This document shows, piece by piece, positions 13,501 through 24,660 of a stretch of 64,000 nt of DNA. A program made the translations under genes and the position numbers. Source of the DNA: Amphiura filiformis (Eukaryota > Echinodermata > Ophiuroidea > Amphilepidida > Amphiuridae); contig NC_092628.1 of the NCBI RefSeq assembly GCF_039555335.1, positions 38,710,965-38,774,964 on the forward strand, given 5' to 3'. Position 1 is the first letter of the stretch; each line of letters opens with the position of its first letter. The notes below the pieces were generated by a model. The model searched no databases. It saw only the letters and a program-made list of their open reading frames with translations, and was not told the DNA's origin.

Positions 13501-16500
13501 CCACAATTTTTTCCTTTTGCCCATTGATTGATGACATATTGGCCTTATAGGAACCAAAAGTGCCATTACTAATCTTGAAAAATAAATCCAGGGCGTGTGA
13601 TAGTATATGTGATATCAAAACCCAATGTTACCTACGAATACCACTAGGATGCTTTCACTATCGCAATACTAATCAACCTAAAACAAATGGAATATTCCCA
13701 TTAACGCTTTTTTTTTTTAATTTAGACCACAGGGTGTCAGGAAAATTCTAGCTCAACCAGAAAATATTTGTTTTTATTATTATAACGCGATCAATATGAT
13801 CTTTGTCAGTTTATGCTAGTTTATTATTGAAAATGAAGTTTAGGTCAGTTTCTGTATTTTATTTATCAAATGAGTATGAATCAATTTACACATTGTATAA
13901 TAACGAGTAGGATATATGTTTTCAAGAATATTAGGAATTATACGCATACACCTAACGCTTTATACAATGAAAAGGTGAAGAAACCCGGTATTAAGTAGGT
14001 AACATGAGCGATTTAACAATATCTATATTGAGTTTAGAGGTTTAAATTTGGCTATTATGGTAATGAATTAATAAAATGGTAGTTTTTAGATCTCTTTCAG
14101 ATGGTACGTCCAAATGAATAAGTGCTATTACCTTAGATCAAAATTTTTTGATGCTTTTAGCAAGATTTTGACCACTTCATTTTGATATACAAGTAGTTAA
14201 TCAGCAATTTTACATAATAAATAATTGTTGAATGAATCCGTATATGGGTAATAATAGTGTCCTGGGGTACCGCTTAAAGTTTTTGACAATTAATTTCCAT
14301 TGGCAGGGACACTTCATTACACATGTCATGTATTATGGTGTATTCGTAAGTAACATTTCAGTATTTGTAGGTAAGAATTAGACTTTTGGTGGATATCGCA
14401 ATCAAAACTTCATTTTATAAAGCACTTTGAATGTAATATTTTCTTTATGTGCGTTTATTGATACCCTATCATGTATTAATAATGTCGGTTCACAGCGGTT
14501 GAAAGAGGATTTAAGTAAGAAACAAAGGCACTAAAGTGACTTTAATTTGATTAATTGCACACAAATCGCTTAAAACCGTTATTGCAGACTTGTGAAGTCC
14601 ATCTTGGAGTCAGTTACGTCTTGTGGCCTTTCTTTTGAGGGCAACTACAATTAGGTTTATACAGGGTCCATCACTGTGTTGTCTAGATCATGAGACAATG
14701 AGAACAGTCGTTTTTTCCATGGTATTCGTAGGTAACCTTAGCGAAAACGTCAAAAGTTACCTTCGAATAAATGAATTTGGACACAAATTACTCAGAAACC
14801 AGAAGGTCGGTAAACATTTAAAATGAAGCACACATGACAGTTGACAAATCCAAGTATTTATCCCCTTCTAATCTTCTTTGAATCTGATTTTTCTTTCAAA
14901 TGAGCAGACCGTCGTCTATTTCAGTACATATTTTTCAACAATTAAGCCAGTTCGGTTTTGCATGGTGGGCATGTATGTGAATTCGCAACTTTCATTGACA
15001 TATGATTTGATAGCAAACATACAGGCCTTCATTATGTACCAATATGGGCATTGGCATGAATGGCGGTGTTTCACAATACTGACATGATGTCAAATTGTAT
15101 TAAATAGGTAATATTCGGTTACCGAAATTTACCTACGAATACTTGCTTTTATTGTTGACATCTCAGAAACATTTAAACGCAGGCTATTGAAACTTGGTAG
15201 AAATAAAGAGTGTATTACCCTGCACCTATTCCTTAACTATTGTTTACTATTCTCTCACTTTGTGGAAATGACACAGCTTTTAACATGTATTCGGAGGTAA
15301 TGCATATTTTTACCAAACCTACCTTTGTGCCATTTAGAATTTCTGGCAGCTAAACACAATAATAAAGATGTCCGAATACAATGCATTTCAGTATTGGACA
15401 TATCAAAGCTTGTATCAATTGCGCATTTATTAGTGATTTCCATTTTTTAAAGATATATCTAGTGCTATGAAAAATTGTATTCGTAGGTAATGTAACAAAA
15501 TACAACTCAAAAAATGATCACAAAAAATTCATAATTATGTACAAATATGTGAAAAATTGAACAGGCAATCTTTGAATACACACCTTTCAGGAAATCAATT
15601 TAGATTCAATCCAATGACTTCTTTTCATAACTGATTTAGATGTTTTTAAAAATACCTTAAGAAATATTTTGAAAAAATGGGTAAAAATAGCATGTTTTGG
15701 GGTCTCTGTGTCTAAATTTTTCACAGAAGGGGGTCTTATTATATATGGCGCGAAGCGTATGATCAAGGCGAATAAAAACAATATAAAAAAAACGAATGTC
15801 AATTGATTAATACTTTTAAGTTATGGCCCTGAACATGCCGTGTACACATTTCGTTGGATTCGACCATATACTCTCACAAATATTTCTTGCATTTCTGCAT
15901 TAGCAATGTCATGTTCATAATGCAGCCAAGTCACAGGTATATAATCTTGGCACTTCATACATATTTCAACATTATATTTCTTTGATTATTTGTTAACAGT
16001 ACTTACCATCCAAAGGGGTCCATCGGGATCATTGATCTATACAGAAACAAACAAAGATAAATAACAACAATGAATACAAATTATACATTGTTAAGTAAAC
16101 AACCCATCAACAAACAACGATCCACAAAACCATATCAACCTAAATTTGGTTCATATCTGACCCCGTCCCTCCATCTGTAACAAAACCAGTACAAGTAGGT
16201 CAAAATAAAACTGGTTTAACGGTTAACCCTTGGTACCTCCCTATAGGAAAATAGTTTCATTTAGACAGCTCCATTGATCTTTGAGTTCGTTCCCCAAATT
16301 GGGGTAGGAATTGAGTCCATAAAAGTGAGTTTATAACTTTCTAATCAACTATTTTGTCCAAATTTGTCCCAAAAAATGCCTGCACACTACAGTGTGTATT
16401 TTTTTTTTTCATTGGGGTGGTCTTCATGTATGCAATTAACACATCCACAAATAAATTGTTTTTAATTCAGGGACACCCTAGTTTTCCACTTTACTGCAAA

Positions 16501-17452
16501 ATTACAACAGGATATTGCCCCACGTATTATTAATATTTATCCATGTACCTCCTCCTCAATATTGACATTTATTTGGTAAAAACTGAGAAACGATTTATTT
16601 TATTTAGGGGCTGTGCAATAGTTATGAGCTGGGGGGTATAATTTCCAAACGGCCAGCCAAAAAATTGCTTCCCCCTCCCTTTTTTTGGCTCGCCAAAAAT
16701 TTCTTGCCTCCCCCCTCCCCATTCCCAAATTTTACCCTCCCACCAGGGGGGCTCATAATTATTGCACAGCCCCTTACAACATTAGGCCGAAGCCAGGCAA
16801 AGCCCATACTCCATAGTGCTGAAGAATTACCAAAATGTATTTTCAACCCAAATATCTGACTTCGTGCCACTTTTCAAGCATGTTTAATAGCTGTATCAGG
16901 TGAAATGAAAATTTGAGCCAAAAAAATGGTTTTTTTTTAAACATTAAGAAAGACTTGGATACAATTACCGAATATAGGGTGCAACTTGCTAGACTTGAGT
17001 CCAGTCCTCGTTTACGAAGTTTAGGGTTAGGGTTTTAAATAGGGTTGAGGTAGGGCAGTCTTGTAATAAGACCAGTACTAATTGCACCATATTTGGTAAT
17101 CGCTCCAAGAATTGTTTCCACAAAATTCTGAAAATAATTATGTATGTGCCCTCTAAGGGACTATGCAATAATTATCTTTCCCCCTGGGTTGGCAAACCAC
17201 AAAGTGTCCCCCTCCCCTCAGCTTACCAAAAAGCCTACTCATTGACTGGCTCCCCTTTTACCCTTCCAATTTGCCCCCACTCCATCCATTCACGCTATTG
17301 CTCCGTCATTTTACTGAATGGTGATTTGCTTAAATGCCCTCCCCCCTAAAAGCTGCTGTGCTACATATAGCATATAAGCTTACCTGAACATATGCTGCTA
17401 GTGAAAAGAAACATATCATGCATACGCAGCAAATTGTCCACAACATTTTCAT
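10429..17452 (-). CDS. TMEM220: TMEM220 homologue, complete, 6 exons
   Basis: Minus-strand exons 17384-17452, 16007-16036, 13207-13267, 12303-12462, 10817-10876 and 10429-10561 join to 171 codons with no stop until TGA; every phase matches. Known vertebrate TMEM220 is about 160 residues with the same architecture. Shared marks seen here are a hydrophobic N-terminal helix ending ...AAYVQ, the INDPD motif right after it (LNDPD in vertebrates), AIYGLPAVLTFL, an EEGRE motif at residues 104-108 between membrane segments, and a C-terminus with HCK four residues from the end. There are about five hydrophobic segments (residues about 4-22, 34-47, 69-88, 110-122, 132-150). The family's biochemical function is not established. 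The ATG at 17452 is the first Met after an in-frame TGA; a second Met is two codons further. Identification rests on motif memory, not a search. Confidence 0.9.
10817..10876 (-). CDS. TMEM220: TMEM220 exon 5 (membrane segment 4)
   Basis: The acceptor is TCTTGCAG and the donor is GTAAAG. The 60-nt exon encodes REMGGLVFVVLWLMLCQFHD, matching the position of the RELSGLVII segment in vertebrates. Confidence 0.85.
11969..12273. repeat. Inverted-repeat element in TMEM220 intron 4
   Basis: The arms pair over about 100 bp, including CCACTACACTAGTGGTTTCA on the left and its complement near 12205-12230. No target duplication was resolved. It ends 30 bases before exon 4's donor side. Confidence 0.75.
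12303..12462 (-). CDS. TMEM220: TMEM220 exon 4 (membrane segment 3 and EEG motif)
   Basis: It is 160 nt, with acceptor ATACAAG and a weaker donor GTTGGT. It encodes a hydrophobic stretch from RLMWLHTAV to SYGLLIT, then a charged loop ending YEKEEG. Phase 1 in, phase 2 out. Confidence 0.85.
12555..12745. repeat. Dispersed repeat family O, copy 2
   Basis: Diverged relative of 8980-9165, with CCATTCACTGG and TTGAACAGGGCACCTGTCTC blocks in the same order. Confidence 0.5.
13086..13194. repeat. Short MITE next to TMEM220 exon 3
   Basis: Left AGGGTCCATTTCACAAAGAC pairs with right GTCTTTGTGAAAACGGGTCC. It is 109 bp and ends 12 bases from the exon 3 donor. Confidence 0.75.
13207..13267 (-). CDS. TMEM220: TMEM220 exon 3 (membrane segment 2)
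   Basis: The acceptor is TTTTCAG and the donor is GTGAGT. The 61-nt exon encodes AIYGLPAVLTFLQVSFFKFK and leaves at phase 1. Confidence 0.85.
13629..15490. repeat. Cluster of TATTCGTAGGTAA motifs in TMEM220 intron 2
   Basis: Eight near-identical copies occur in both orientations: minus at 13629, 14757 and 15129; plus at 14341, 14362, 14723, 15288 and 15478 (starts approximate to a base). The region between is AT-rich and holds no coding exon I recognise. It may be an old transposon with subterminal motifs. Confidence 0.65.
16007..16036 (-). CDS. TMEM220: TMEM220 exon 2 (30-nt microexon, INDPDGPLWM)
   Basis: It is ten codons exactly, phase 0 at both ends, between acceptor TGTATAG and donor GTAAGT. 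It carries the family's most conserved motif, N-D-P-D followed by W. Confidence 0.88.
16607..16773. repeat. PIF/Harbinger-like MITE
   Basis: Left GGGGCTGTGCAATAGTTATG pairs with right CATAATTATTGCACAGCCCC; TTA flanks both ends, the usual three-base target of PIF/Harbinger. Interior is C-rich. A diverged relative begins near 17157 (GGGACTATGCAATAATTAT). Confidence 0.75.
16964..17100. repeat. Short MITE (ATTACCGAATATAGG ends)
   Basis: Left ATTACCGAATATAGGGTGCAA pairs imperfectly with right TTGCACCATATTTGGTAAT. Total 137 bp, between TMEM220 exons 1 and 2. Confidence 0.7.
17384..17452 (-). CDS. TMEM220: TMEM220 exon 1 (start, first membrane segment)
   Basis: It encodes 23 residues, MKMLWTIC to AAYVQ, mostly hydrophobic, and ends at donor GTAAGC at phase 0. 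An in-frame TGA lies just upstream of the ATG. Confidence 0.85.
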
Positions 17453-18845
17453 GGATCACTCATGTCGTATCGTTAATAATAATCAGCATGCTGTCTTTAC
17501 CAGAGAAGATTTTAATAAAGAGCAGGGGCTTCATGCGACACCATGGTGATCACTTACGTCATGCCACCAATCCAGCCAGCGATGTGATTACGAAATCACA
17601 GATGGTTTGTTTACTTCCGGGTTCTCTGGGTATGCTGGCATTGCAGTCGAGAGCCATCAACGGCTTACCGGGCAGCCGTGCACAGGAAAAAGCACTATGC
17701 TATGAACTTTGCTTCGTAAGTTCGTACACTGTGGTGTAAGGACATTTTCGTAATTTTGGGTTTTTACTGTAGGGGGTGGTAGTGGACAAGAAACATATTT
17801 GCGGGGAAAATGTCCTCTTGTCCCCCACCCCTAATGCCATCACTAGATAAACCAAACAACAAATGTAGGCACAAAACAAGCGAAGTTCGATGGCCAATAA
17901 TTACCAATTCCAGAGCCCACAGAAGTGTCAGGAAAACAGTACAAAACTATTATACTGGAACAAGTGACGAAAATTACTGTGTACATATTCAGACAAACTA
18001 AATCATTTAAAACCAAATAGACAAAAAAAACCGACGTTTTCTTCAATGGCAGACAACAGAATATAAAATCAAACAACGAAAACTACACAGTAGTTTTAAA
18101 AGCAAATTCAAGTCAAAAATTGAAGTTGAGTTCAAATAGAACTCAGTAGCAAATAAGACAACGAGCTTAGAGCCAAATAAGCTGTGTCTTAGCTAAGTGA
18201 AAGTAGCCTTGATTTCAAGGCGTAAGTGCTTCTAAGATAGTGGTTTCTACACAGATACTACTCTGAGATATTTTGTCATTATGCTGATAAACAAAAGCCA
18301 CAGTTTAATAATCCATGAACTACTGGTGTTTTCATGGTTTTTATGATATTAAAAATAATATAGCCACAAGTCATCTATGGTCAACCACTATATGACTAGG
18401 ACCATATGTCCAAATATGTCAACTGTCACTCTCTCCTTTTACAACAGCAACTCCCTGAAGGCATGTCACTATTAAACAGCCAACAGGGGGGGGGGGGGGG
18501 ACTTTTAAAATATCATACCAATTGGGATTAGATTAATTAGTAAAGATTATTTTGACAAGGGACTAGACTCTAGCGTATTATAGGCCAACAGCATGAGACA
18601 GGGAAGTGCGAGTTCTGTGGTATACCAGTGGCTAGAATACTTTTAGCAATAAGGGGAGGGAGGACATGTTTAAGAACCGGGGCTTGGTCATAGAGTGACA
18701 AGGGCCATAGCTGAAAAAAGAATAAGATATCATATCACAGAGTCATCAGGTCCGAAAGGGCTTGAGCAAGTCTAAGTGAAAGCAACTTTTGGTATATTTA
18801 TGGGGCACCTTTTGAATAAAACGCTCTAAAAAGGCTTAGGAAGAA

Positions 18846-19012
18846 AACTTTTCTTTCTTTCTTCTGTCTTTCCTTCTTGCTTGCTTGCTTGTTTGTTTGC
18901 TTGCATAGGCATACTTGCTTGCTTTCTGCATTTTTTTATTGCTCGCTTGCTTTCTGCCTTTCTTTCTTTCTGCCTTTCTTTTCTTTCTTTTTTTCTTTCT
19001 TTCTTTCTTTTT

Positions 19013-19087
<75 letters not shown>

Positions 19088-19255
19088 TTTTTTCTTTCTT
19101 GTCTGGGTGTGGGGTGGGTGTCTGTCTGTCTGTCTGTCTGTCTTTCTTTCTTTCTTTTTTTCTTTCTTTCTTTCTCTCTGTCTGTCTTTCTTTCTCTCTT
19201 TTGTTTTTTCTTTTTTCGTTCCTTCCCTCCTTGCTTGCTTGTGTCCTTCTTTCTT
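18846..19255. repeat. (CTTT)n / (CTGT)n pyrimidine microsatellite
   Basis: About 400 bases of TTTC repeats with CTTG and TCTG sub-arrays and one purine-rich interruption (GGTGTGGGGTGGGTG). Several long all-Phe/Ser/Leu open frames here are artefacts of the repeat. Confidence 0.95.
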
Positions 19256-19987
19256 GCTATCTCGTTGGTAATTCGTTTTTTTATATAAGCCCTATAATCA
19301 TGGCAGAAGAGAAGAGTTTAAACAGGTGTTAGCCATCCATGCTGCTCTTCTATATTGCGATGTCTCCTTTTTAGAAAACTAGAAGGGTCTATACAAAGAC
19401 TCTATACAAATTGATCATTACATATCTATACTAATCTATACGTATATTGATCATTACAACTTTGGCCCAAAGTCAAGGGCTCTTAAGTTGACCTATAACT
19501 ATAAGCATGATAAGCGTAAGACTGTCTGATCTGATTGATCAGATCTGGAGAGGCTAATAACCTGAGACGAATCAGCTAATAACGACGTCTGAATGATGGC
19601 CCAGCCCTTCTCTTATATTACAAAGAATAGGTGAATAGACTAATTATGGGGATGGTGCTTTTATTAGTAGTTTTGCAAGAGACCTTCTTGCATCTATATC
19701 CTATAGATATGATAGAGGAGGAGACATTCTCATAATTTGTGTCTTTCAAATTTCTTGTATAATTTGTCAATAATTGCATGCAAACAACGCGGGGAGGGTA
19801 CCCCGCAGTGTCAAACTCGAAAGAATCGTCTATGATAAACTTGAAATAGCTGCCTATTTATAATAATTAGGCCTATATACAGTCCACCAGTTCGTCTTTA
19901 TATGATTGAACAGAAAATCAGATGGACAATTTTAAATTTAATGCAATGTCAAAAAGTTCTTAATATAGCTATAGGGCGGGCAATTAA

Positions 19988-20495
19988 AGGAGTATTTCGT
20001 GATCCTAGCATCCTCTTTTTATGACATTTTGCAGTACATATCCACGAAAAAAGCCTATTCCCAAAATTTCAGTTGATTCCGATTTTGCGTTTGCGAGTTA
20101 TGCATGAATAGAGAGCTTGCGAAATGACGTTACTTTAACTTTAACTTTAACGTCTAGAGGATTATAGAGGATTATGTATTCAAAACCACCTTGATTTTGA
20201 ATACATAATCCTCTATAATCCTCTAGACGTTAAAGTTCAAGTTAAAGTTACGTCATTTCGCAAGCTCTCTATTATGTATATTACACTGCACTGCTCCATA
20301 TAGACAATGCGTTGTAATTTCGTTCTGGTGCACCAGAACGAAATTCAAATTTCACGATATCTTTGCTAAAAGAATTAATCTGCAAGAAATATTTTGTACA
20401 TAAACATTATGTAGCCAGAGGTTTCCAGTGATATAAAAATCTCAACTTTTTTTTGAGAAAAGTGGGGATGAGGCTGTGGATCACGAAATGCCCTT
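19988..20495. repeat. T2/Kolobok-like MITE family I, copy 1 (interrupted)
   Basis: TTAA at 19984-19987 and 20496-20499; ends read TTAAAGGAG, matching the TTAAAGGRR consensus known for Xenopus T2 elements. The inverted ends continue as ATTTCGTGATCC. A second element is nested at 20111-20269. Contains a 30-bp palindrome at 20316-20345. Confidence 0.82.
20111..20269. repeat. Nested fold-back MITE with TA target
   Basis: TA at 20109-20110 and 20270-20271 flank a nearly perfect hairpin: GAGAGCTTGCGAAATGACGT on the left and its complement on the right, arms about 75 bp. Absent from the related element at 21381-21717, so it inserted later. Confidence 0.85.
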
Positions 20496-21380
20496 TTAAT
20501 ATCTGCAAGCTGGAATAAATACACACAAACATGTAGTTGATGCTCATGTAGTTTTCATTTACGAGCACAGTCTTTACTTTGTGATATTTTGTCAATATGA
20601 CAAAAACGCTCAAATTTTCATAATAAAGCAGATAATACTCCTTCACAACTGCACAAAGAGAGTTTGAGGAGTGACTATAAAGTTGACTGTTCCTCCATTC
20701 ATTATTATACCATCAGCATTCATCTCATCCGTGTTTAAGACTTCATGTGTTTTAGTGCCATTTAATGTAATGTAATTTAATGTAAGTATACTTTCCATCC
20801 GTACAATCCATGTTTTGAATGCCCATTAAAGTATATTGCAATCTATTCTCTATATATCTATTTGCCAACATGCGACCTCGCTTAATGATAGAAATGCTCA
20901 ATGGAAGACCTTCAGAAGTTCAACTTCAAGAATTCATAGAGGCCAATTTATATAGCTTTGGCTTTGTTTGCACAGAAATTCCATACTCAAGTAGGCATAC
21001 TTTTGTCAAATTTATTGCAACTTTAAGTTCGGTTTTTCCACATTTCATTTCTGTTCGCAGATCAAATGAACATGTGACTTGTTTGTTATCGTGTGTTGTT
21101 GTTTGTTTTGTTTGTTTAAACGGTCGCTCTGTGTGGAGACACAAGTTCGGTCCCGGACTTCGGTCCTGAATCCTGATGGACCAGGCTCTAACAAAATGCT
21201 CAAGTCAGGTTAAAAAGCCTATATAAGCATGTTGACCTATATAAGAAAATCCTCAGTCAGATTTGAAGATTAAGATATAAATGAAAAGAAGGCCACTCCC
21301 CAACAATCAAGTGAACAAATTTACCGTCAGCCTGATTCAAGAGAAAGGAAACTTTTTAATCCAATCACAACTACCATTAA

Positions 21381-21717
21381 AGGGGCATTTCGTGATCCAC
21401 AGCCTCATACCCCCACTTTTCCCAAAAAAAGTTGAGATTTTTACACCAATGGATACCTCTGGCTACATAATGTTTATGTACCAAATATTTCTTGCAGATT
21501 AATTCGTTTAGCAAAAATATCGCCAAATTTGAATTTCGTTCTGGTGCACCAGAACGAAATTACAACACATGGTCTAGGAGCAGTGTAATACACATAATCA
21601 TGCATAACTCGCAACCGCAAAATCGGAATCAACTGAAATTTTGGAAATAAGCTTTTTTCGTGGATATCTACTGAAAAATGTCATAAAAAGAGGATGCTAG
21701 GATCACGAAATCCTCCT
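21381..21717. repeat. T2/Kolobok-like MITE family I, copy 2 (inverted relative to copy 1)
   Basis: TTAA at 21377-21380 and 21718-21721, ends TTAAAGGGG. It is 337 bp, matching copy 1 in opposite orientation once the nested insert is removed. Confidence 0.85.
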
Positions 21718-22154
21718 TTAAGGCGACTATATAAATTCAGTTGCTTCGAACCCCCGGGCTTCGAACTGACAATCCATGATGCAGTCATGTCTACAGTAGA
21801 ATTCATCTCGACCTTTGCAGGACTTAACCCCATTAAAAGCTATTAAACCAAGATAACACTCATTGAAACAGCTCAACTGATTAAATCGGATCTTCTCTGG
21901 CTGTGCACATGTGACTGTTTTCATGTGCGATATCGCAATAAAGTTTGCGTATTATAGCTTCAGTTGGGTAACCGATTATAAAGGAAACGAAAGGAAACAA
22001 TGGTATGTGTACTTTTGTTCACGAAATGAGACAAAGACCTGCTTTTTGTTAACCAGCATTCTTCAAAATGAGCAACATAATGATTGTTGACTTAACACGG
22101 TTTGGAAATAATTTCTTCATATTTTTGGTGTTATCTGTCGTTTACATATCCTTC

Positions 22155-22475
22155 CTAAAACACAAAAGTGCGACCCTCTCCAAACATCTAAATTAGCTAA
22201 AAATTTAGGACATGTTACAAAACTTTATTTTTTAGAACCTATTTAGAATAATTTAAATGTAGCTTTTACCGTTTTTTTGTGGCATCCTTCAGAAGTGAGC
22301 GGTCCGATACCAATATTTTCGGTCAAATCTCCATTCAATTAACACGGGGAGTTGGCTAGCTATGCCTTGCCCTCACTCATATTTTACAAAAGTGCGACCA
22401 TTTCTGAACATCTAACCTAGCTGTAATTTTAGGTCATGTTAGAGAAATATATTTGCTAGAAGTTTTGGAGAATAA
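22155..22475. repeat. Diverged direct repeat
   Basis: Two units about 220 bases apart (22155-22262 and 22381-22475) share ACAAAAGTGCGACC, then CATCTAA..TAGCT and TTTAGG.CATGTTA. Class unknown. Confidence 0.5.
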
Positions 22476-23129
22476 ATAAAATATTGGCTGGTTATTTTTC
22501 ACACAGTGATGTTAACTAGGCAAGTGTCCATTCTCCCAACATACATCATTTGTACAGGTCACGCGTCAATGGTGAGAGCACTGTGTATTGTGTATAGGAA
22601 AACGGACAGTAACTGCATGCCTAACATGTTCCTCGCCTTTATCCCAATTTCATGAAAACCTGAGGACCGCGCTTGAAGATGCGGTCATTTGGACGCGACG
22701 TTGCCTTACTCGATTGCGTTCTAGATAACCAGGAAAAGGTCTACTCCCGGAGTCTACGATAGTAATGTGAACTCTATTTCAAAGACCCAATTGTGTATAG
22801 CCTGCATGTAATATTAAAAAGCAAATTAACAATACTAAAGAAGCTCTGCAAACTCTAATGATCGTGGATATTCATTCATTTATTTCAACAGGCAGTGTTT
22901 AATGTTAGTTCAATCACGGTTGGATGAGAAAGGTATAGTGCGGGAATGCAGCAAAAGAAAATCGATCAACCATCATGTTGATTTGGCGCCCAAATAATTA
23001 GTAAAATTTGACATAGCATGGCACTTCGACGATGGGTGCGGCAAAGTGCTTCAGTTCACGCGGCGCAGTAAATAACCACTATTATAACCAATCTTTCAAG
23101 TATCGATCACAAACATATCCCTTATAGGC

Positions 23130-23272
23130 CTATTGAAGGTGTAGTACAAGAAAGGGCTATCTGCAATGGCTGCCATGTGTCATGTGTACAATATAGAATG
23201 CAGATATGGTCAAATTGTTTATAGGGCAGCTATTGCAGATAGGCCTTTCTTGCCCTAAACCCTCGATATGTT
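23130..23272. repeat. Short inverted-repeat element
   Basis: Left AAGAAAGGGCTATCTGCAAT pairs with right ATTGCAGATAGGCCTTTCTT; total about 140 bp. Confidence 0.65.
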
Positions 23273-23950
23273 GATGATCCCTGACGAAACTTGGTTGAAA
23301 TAATAAATGTTGACGAAATAATGATCACGCTGTTCAGGGCGCTGACCATGTCAACTCATTCAAGAATTCTTTAATAATTTCGTGTTTTTTTTCGACAAAT
23401 TCAAGTTGAATAAAATTACTCGATAAGAATTAATGTAACATTTGGGAGTTTGTGTATTCACTGATTTACCAAATCACAACTGTCTATTTATGTGCATCTA
23501 TTGGACATAGAAATGGGCAGAAAGAGTGGGAAAAGAAAGAAAACCCTAAAATCAAGTCAATCCAAATCACCAAAGGCCAGTAAATGGAATAACCCCCCTG
23601 GTCACCTAACAAGTATGTAGTGTTTCTTGCAACATGTACGAAAAACCTCCTGAACCAACAACGTATTTCCCGATTTCATTTCCTTTCAAATGAGAGCCAA
23701 TATCTCACCTGAACCACTTTTACCCGCTTGTCTCATTCACGGCGAAGTCATGACCACTCCATGTAGCGTTTATACATTCACAAAAATTGCGGGTTTGGCG
23801 AATGACAAGGTTTCATACAAATAAAAAAACAGGAAGAAAAGAAAAAGTTTTTTGGGCGTGTATGTTATATGTAAAGGTGCTTAACAATTGGCAACTGGTA
23901 ACAAAAAAATGCCGAAGGAAATCCGTCTATTGATTTGGTGAGTGCCTATT

Positions 23951-24120
23951 CAATTCAGTATCGAAGTTACGTAATGTTACTATGTCAACGGGATCACGCG
24001 CTAGAGTAATGAACCACGATCGAAATGATCACCACATAAAGTATATGGCACTCGAAGGCATACCAAAGTAGCTTGATCCGGTAACCAAGAGAATTACGTA
24101 ACCACTTCGATGCTGAATTG
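23951..24120. repeat. MITE upstream of the Reeler-EGF start
   Basis: Left CAATTCAGTATCGAAG and TTACGTAAT pair with right ATTACGTAA and CTTCGATGCTGAATTG. It ends 329 bases before the start codon and so may overlap the promoter. Confidence 0.75.
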
Positions 24121-24449
24121 ATTCATTGAATGATTTTTTTCTGGGCTCCGACCTCGACCAACACTAAAACAAATTCTTACGAGTGCACTGTTAAATTGCA
24201 TATCAGCGCTTTAGCCGTTGACAAGGTGTGTGTACACGGAACTCACTTCGTTCATACCCGCATATTGCGTGGATACGTAACTGCTGTGTGTGGAGGCTAC
24301 GGCTTGACCGTGGATGGAGTTAGTGGGTATAAATGGTTCTTGTAGGATCTTGACACTCCTTTGGAAAGATCATTATCAATACGGAGCTGAAAGACTCTAA
24401 GTGAGAGGTTCGACCAAACTGCCTTTTCCATCGAGGAAGCCGTACAAAT

Positions 24450-24660
24450 ATGGCTCCAAGGCATATTTTGGTGTTTATATTTGCTGCGTTCCTGCAACAA
24501 GTGCAGAGAACTTTTACTTTTCCCACTGGATTTATTGAAATAGGTGGTGCATGTACCACACTTTTTCCTGAAGGACATGCTGCTGCTGCGCAAACTTCAC
24601 CAAGCCCCTATGGAATATCAATTACAGGAGGAAGATATACACCAGGATTGCCCTATGAAG
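24450..24660 (+). CDS. Reeler-EGF gene exon 1: signal peptide and start of Reeler domain
   Basis: ATG at 24450, 70 codons plus one base, donor GTAAGA. It encodes [20 protein letters not shown] as leader, then the Reeler start with C35, P40, H43 and YTPG. This exon is present once only. Confidence 0.85.

Larger units (their letters stand above)
17453..24449. other. Divergent intergenic region between TMEM220 and the Reeler-EGF gene
   Basis: No exon recognised. It should contain both promoters. Contents: poly-G run at 18487-18500, long pyrimidine microsatellite, two T2-like elements, two other MITEs and a diverged tandem repeat. 22476-23120 and 23280-23940 show nothing I can name. Confidence 0.5.

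Noticed and set aside
16665-16870. Proline-rich small frames
   Set aside because: They translate the C-rich interior of a PIF/Harbinger-like MITE.
17020-17050. TTAGGG-like telomere repeats here and CCTAACCC at 44210-44275
   Set aside because: Only two to three scattered units, no array; not a telomere or clear interstitial telomere site.
18877-19332. Long Phe/Leu/Ser-rich 'membrane protein' frames, open in all three plus-strand frames
   Set aside because: Produced by a CTTT microsatellite; openness in every frame is due to lack of purines, not coding.
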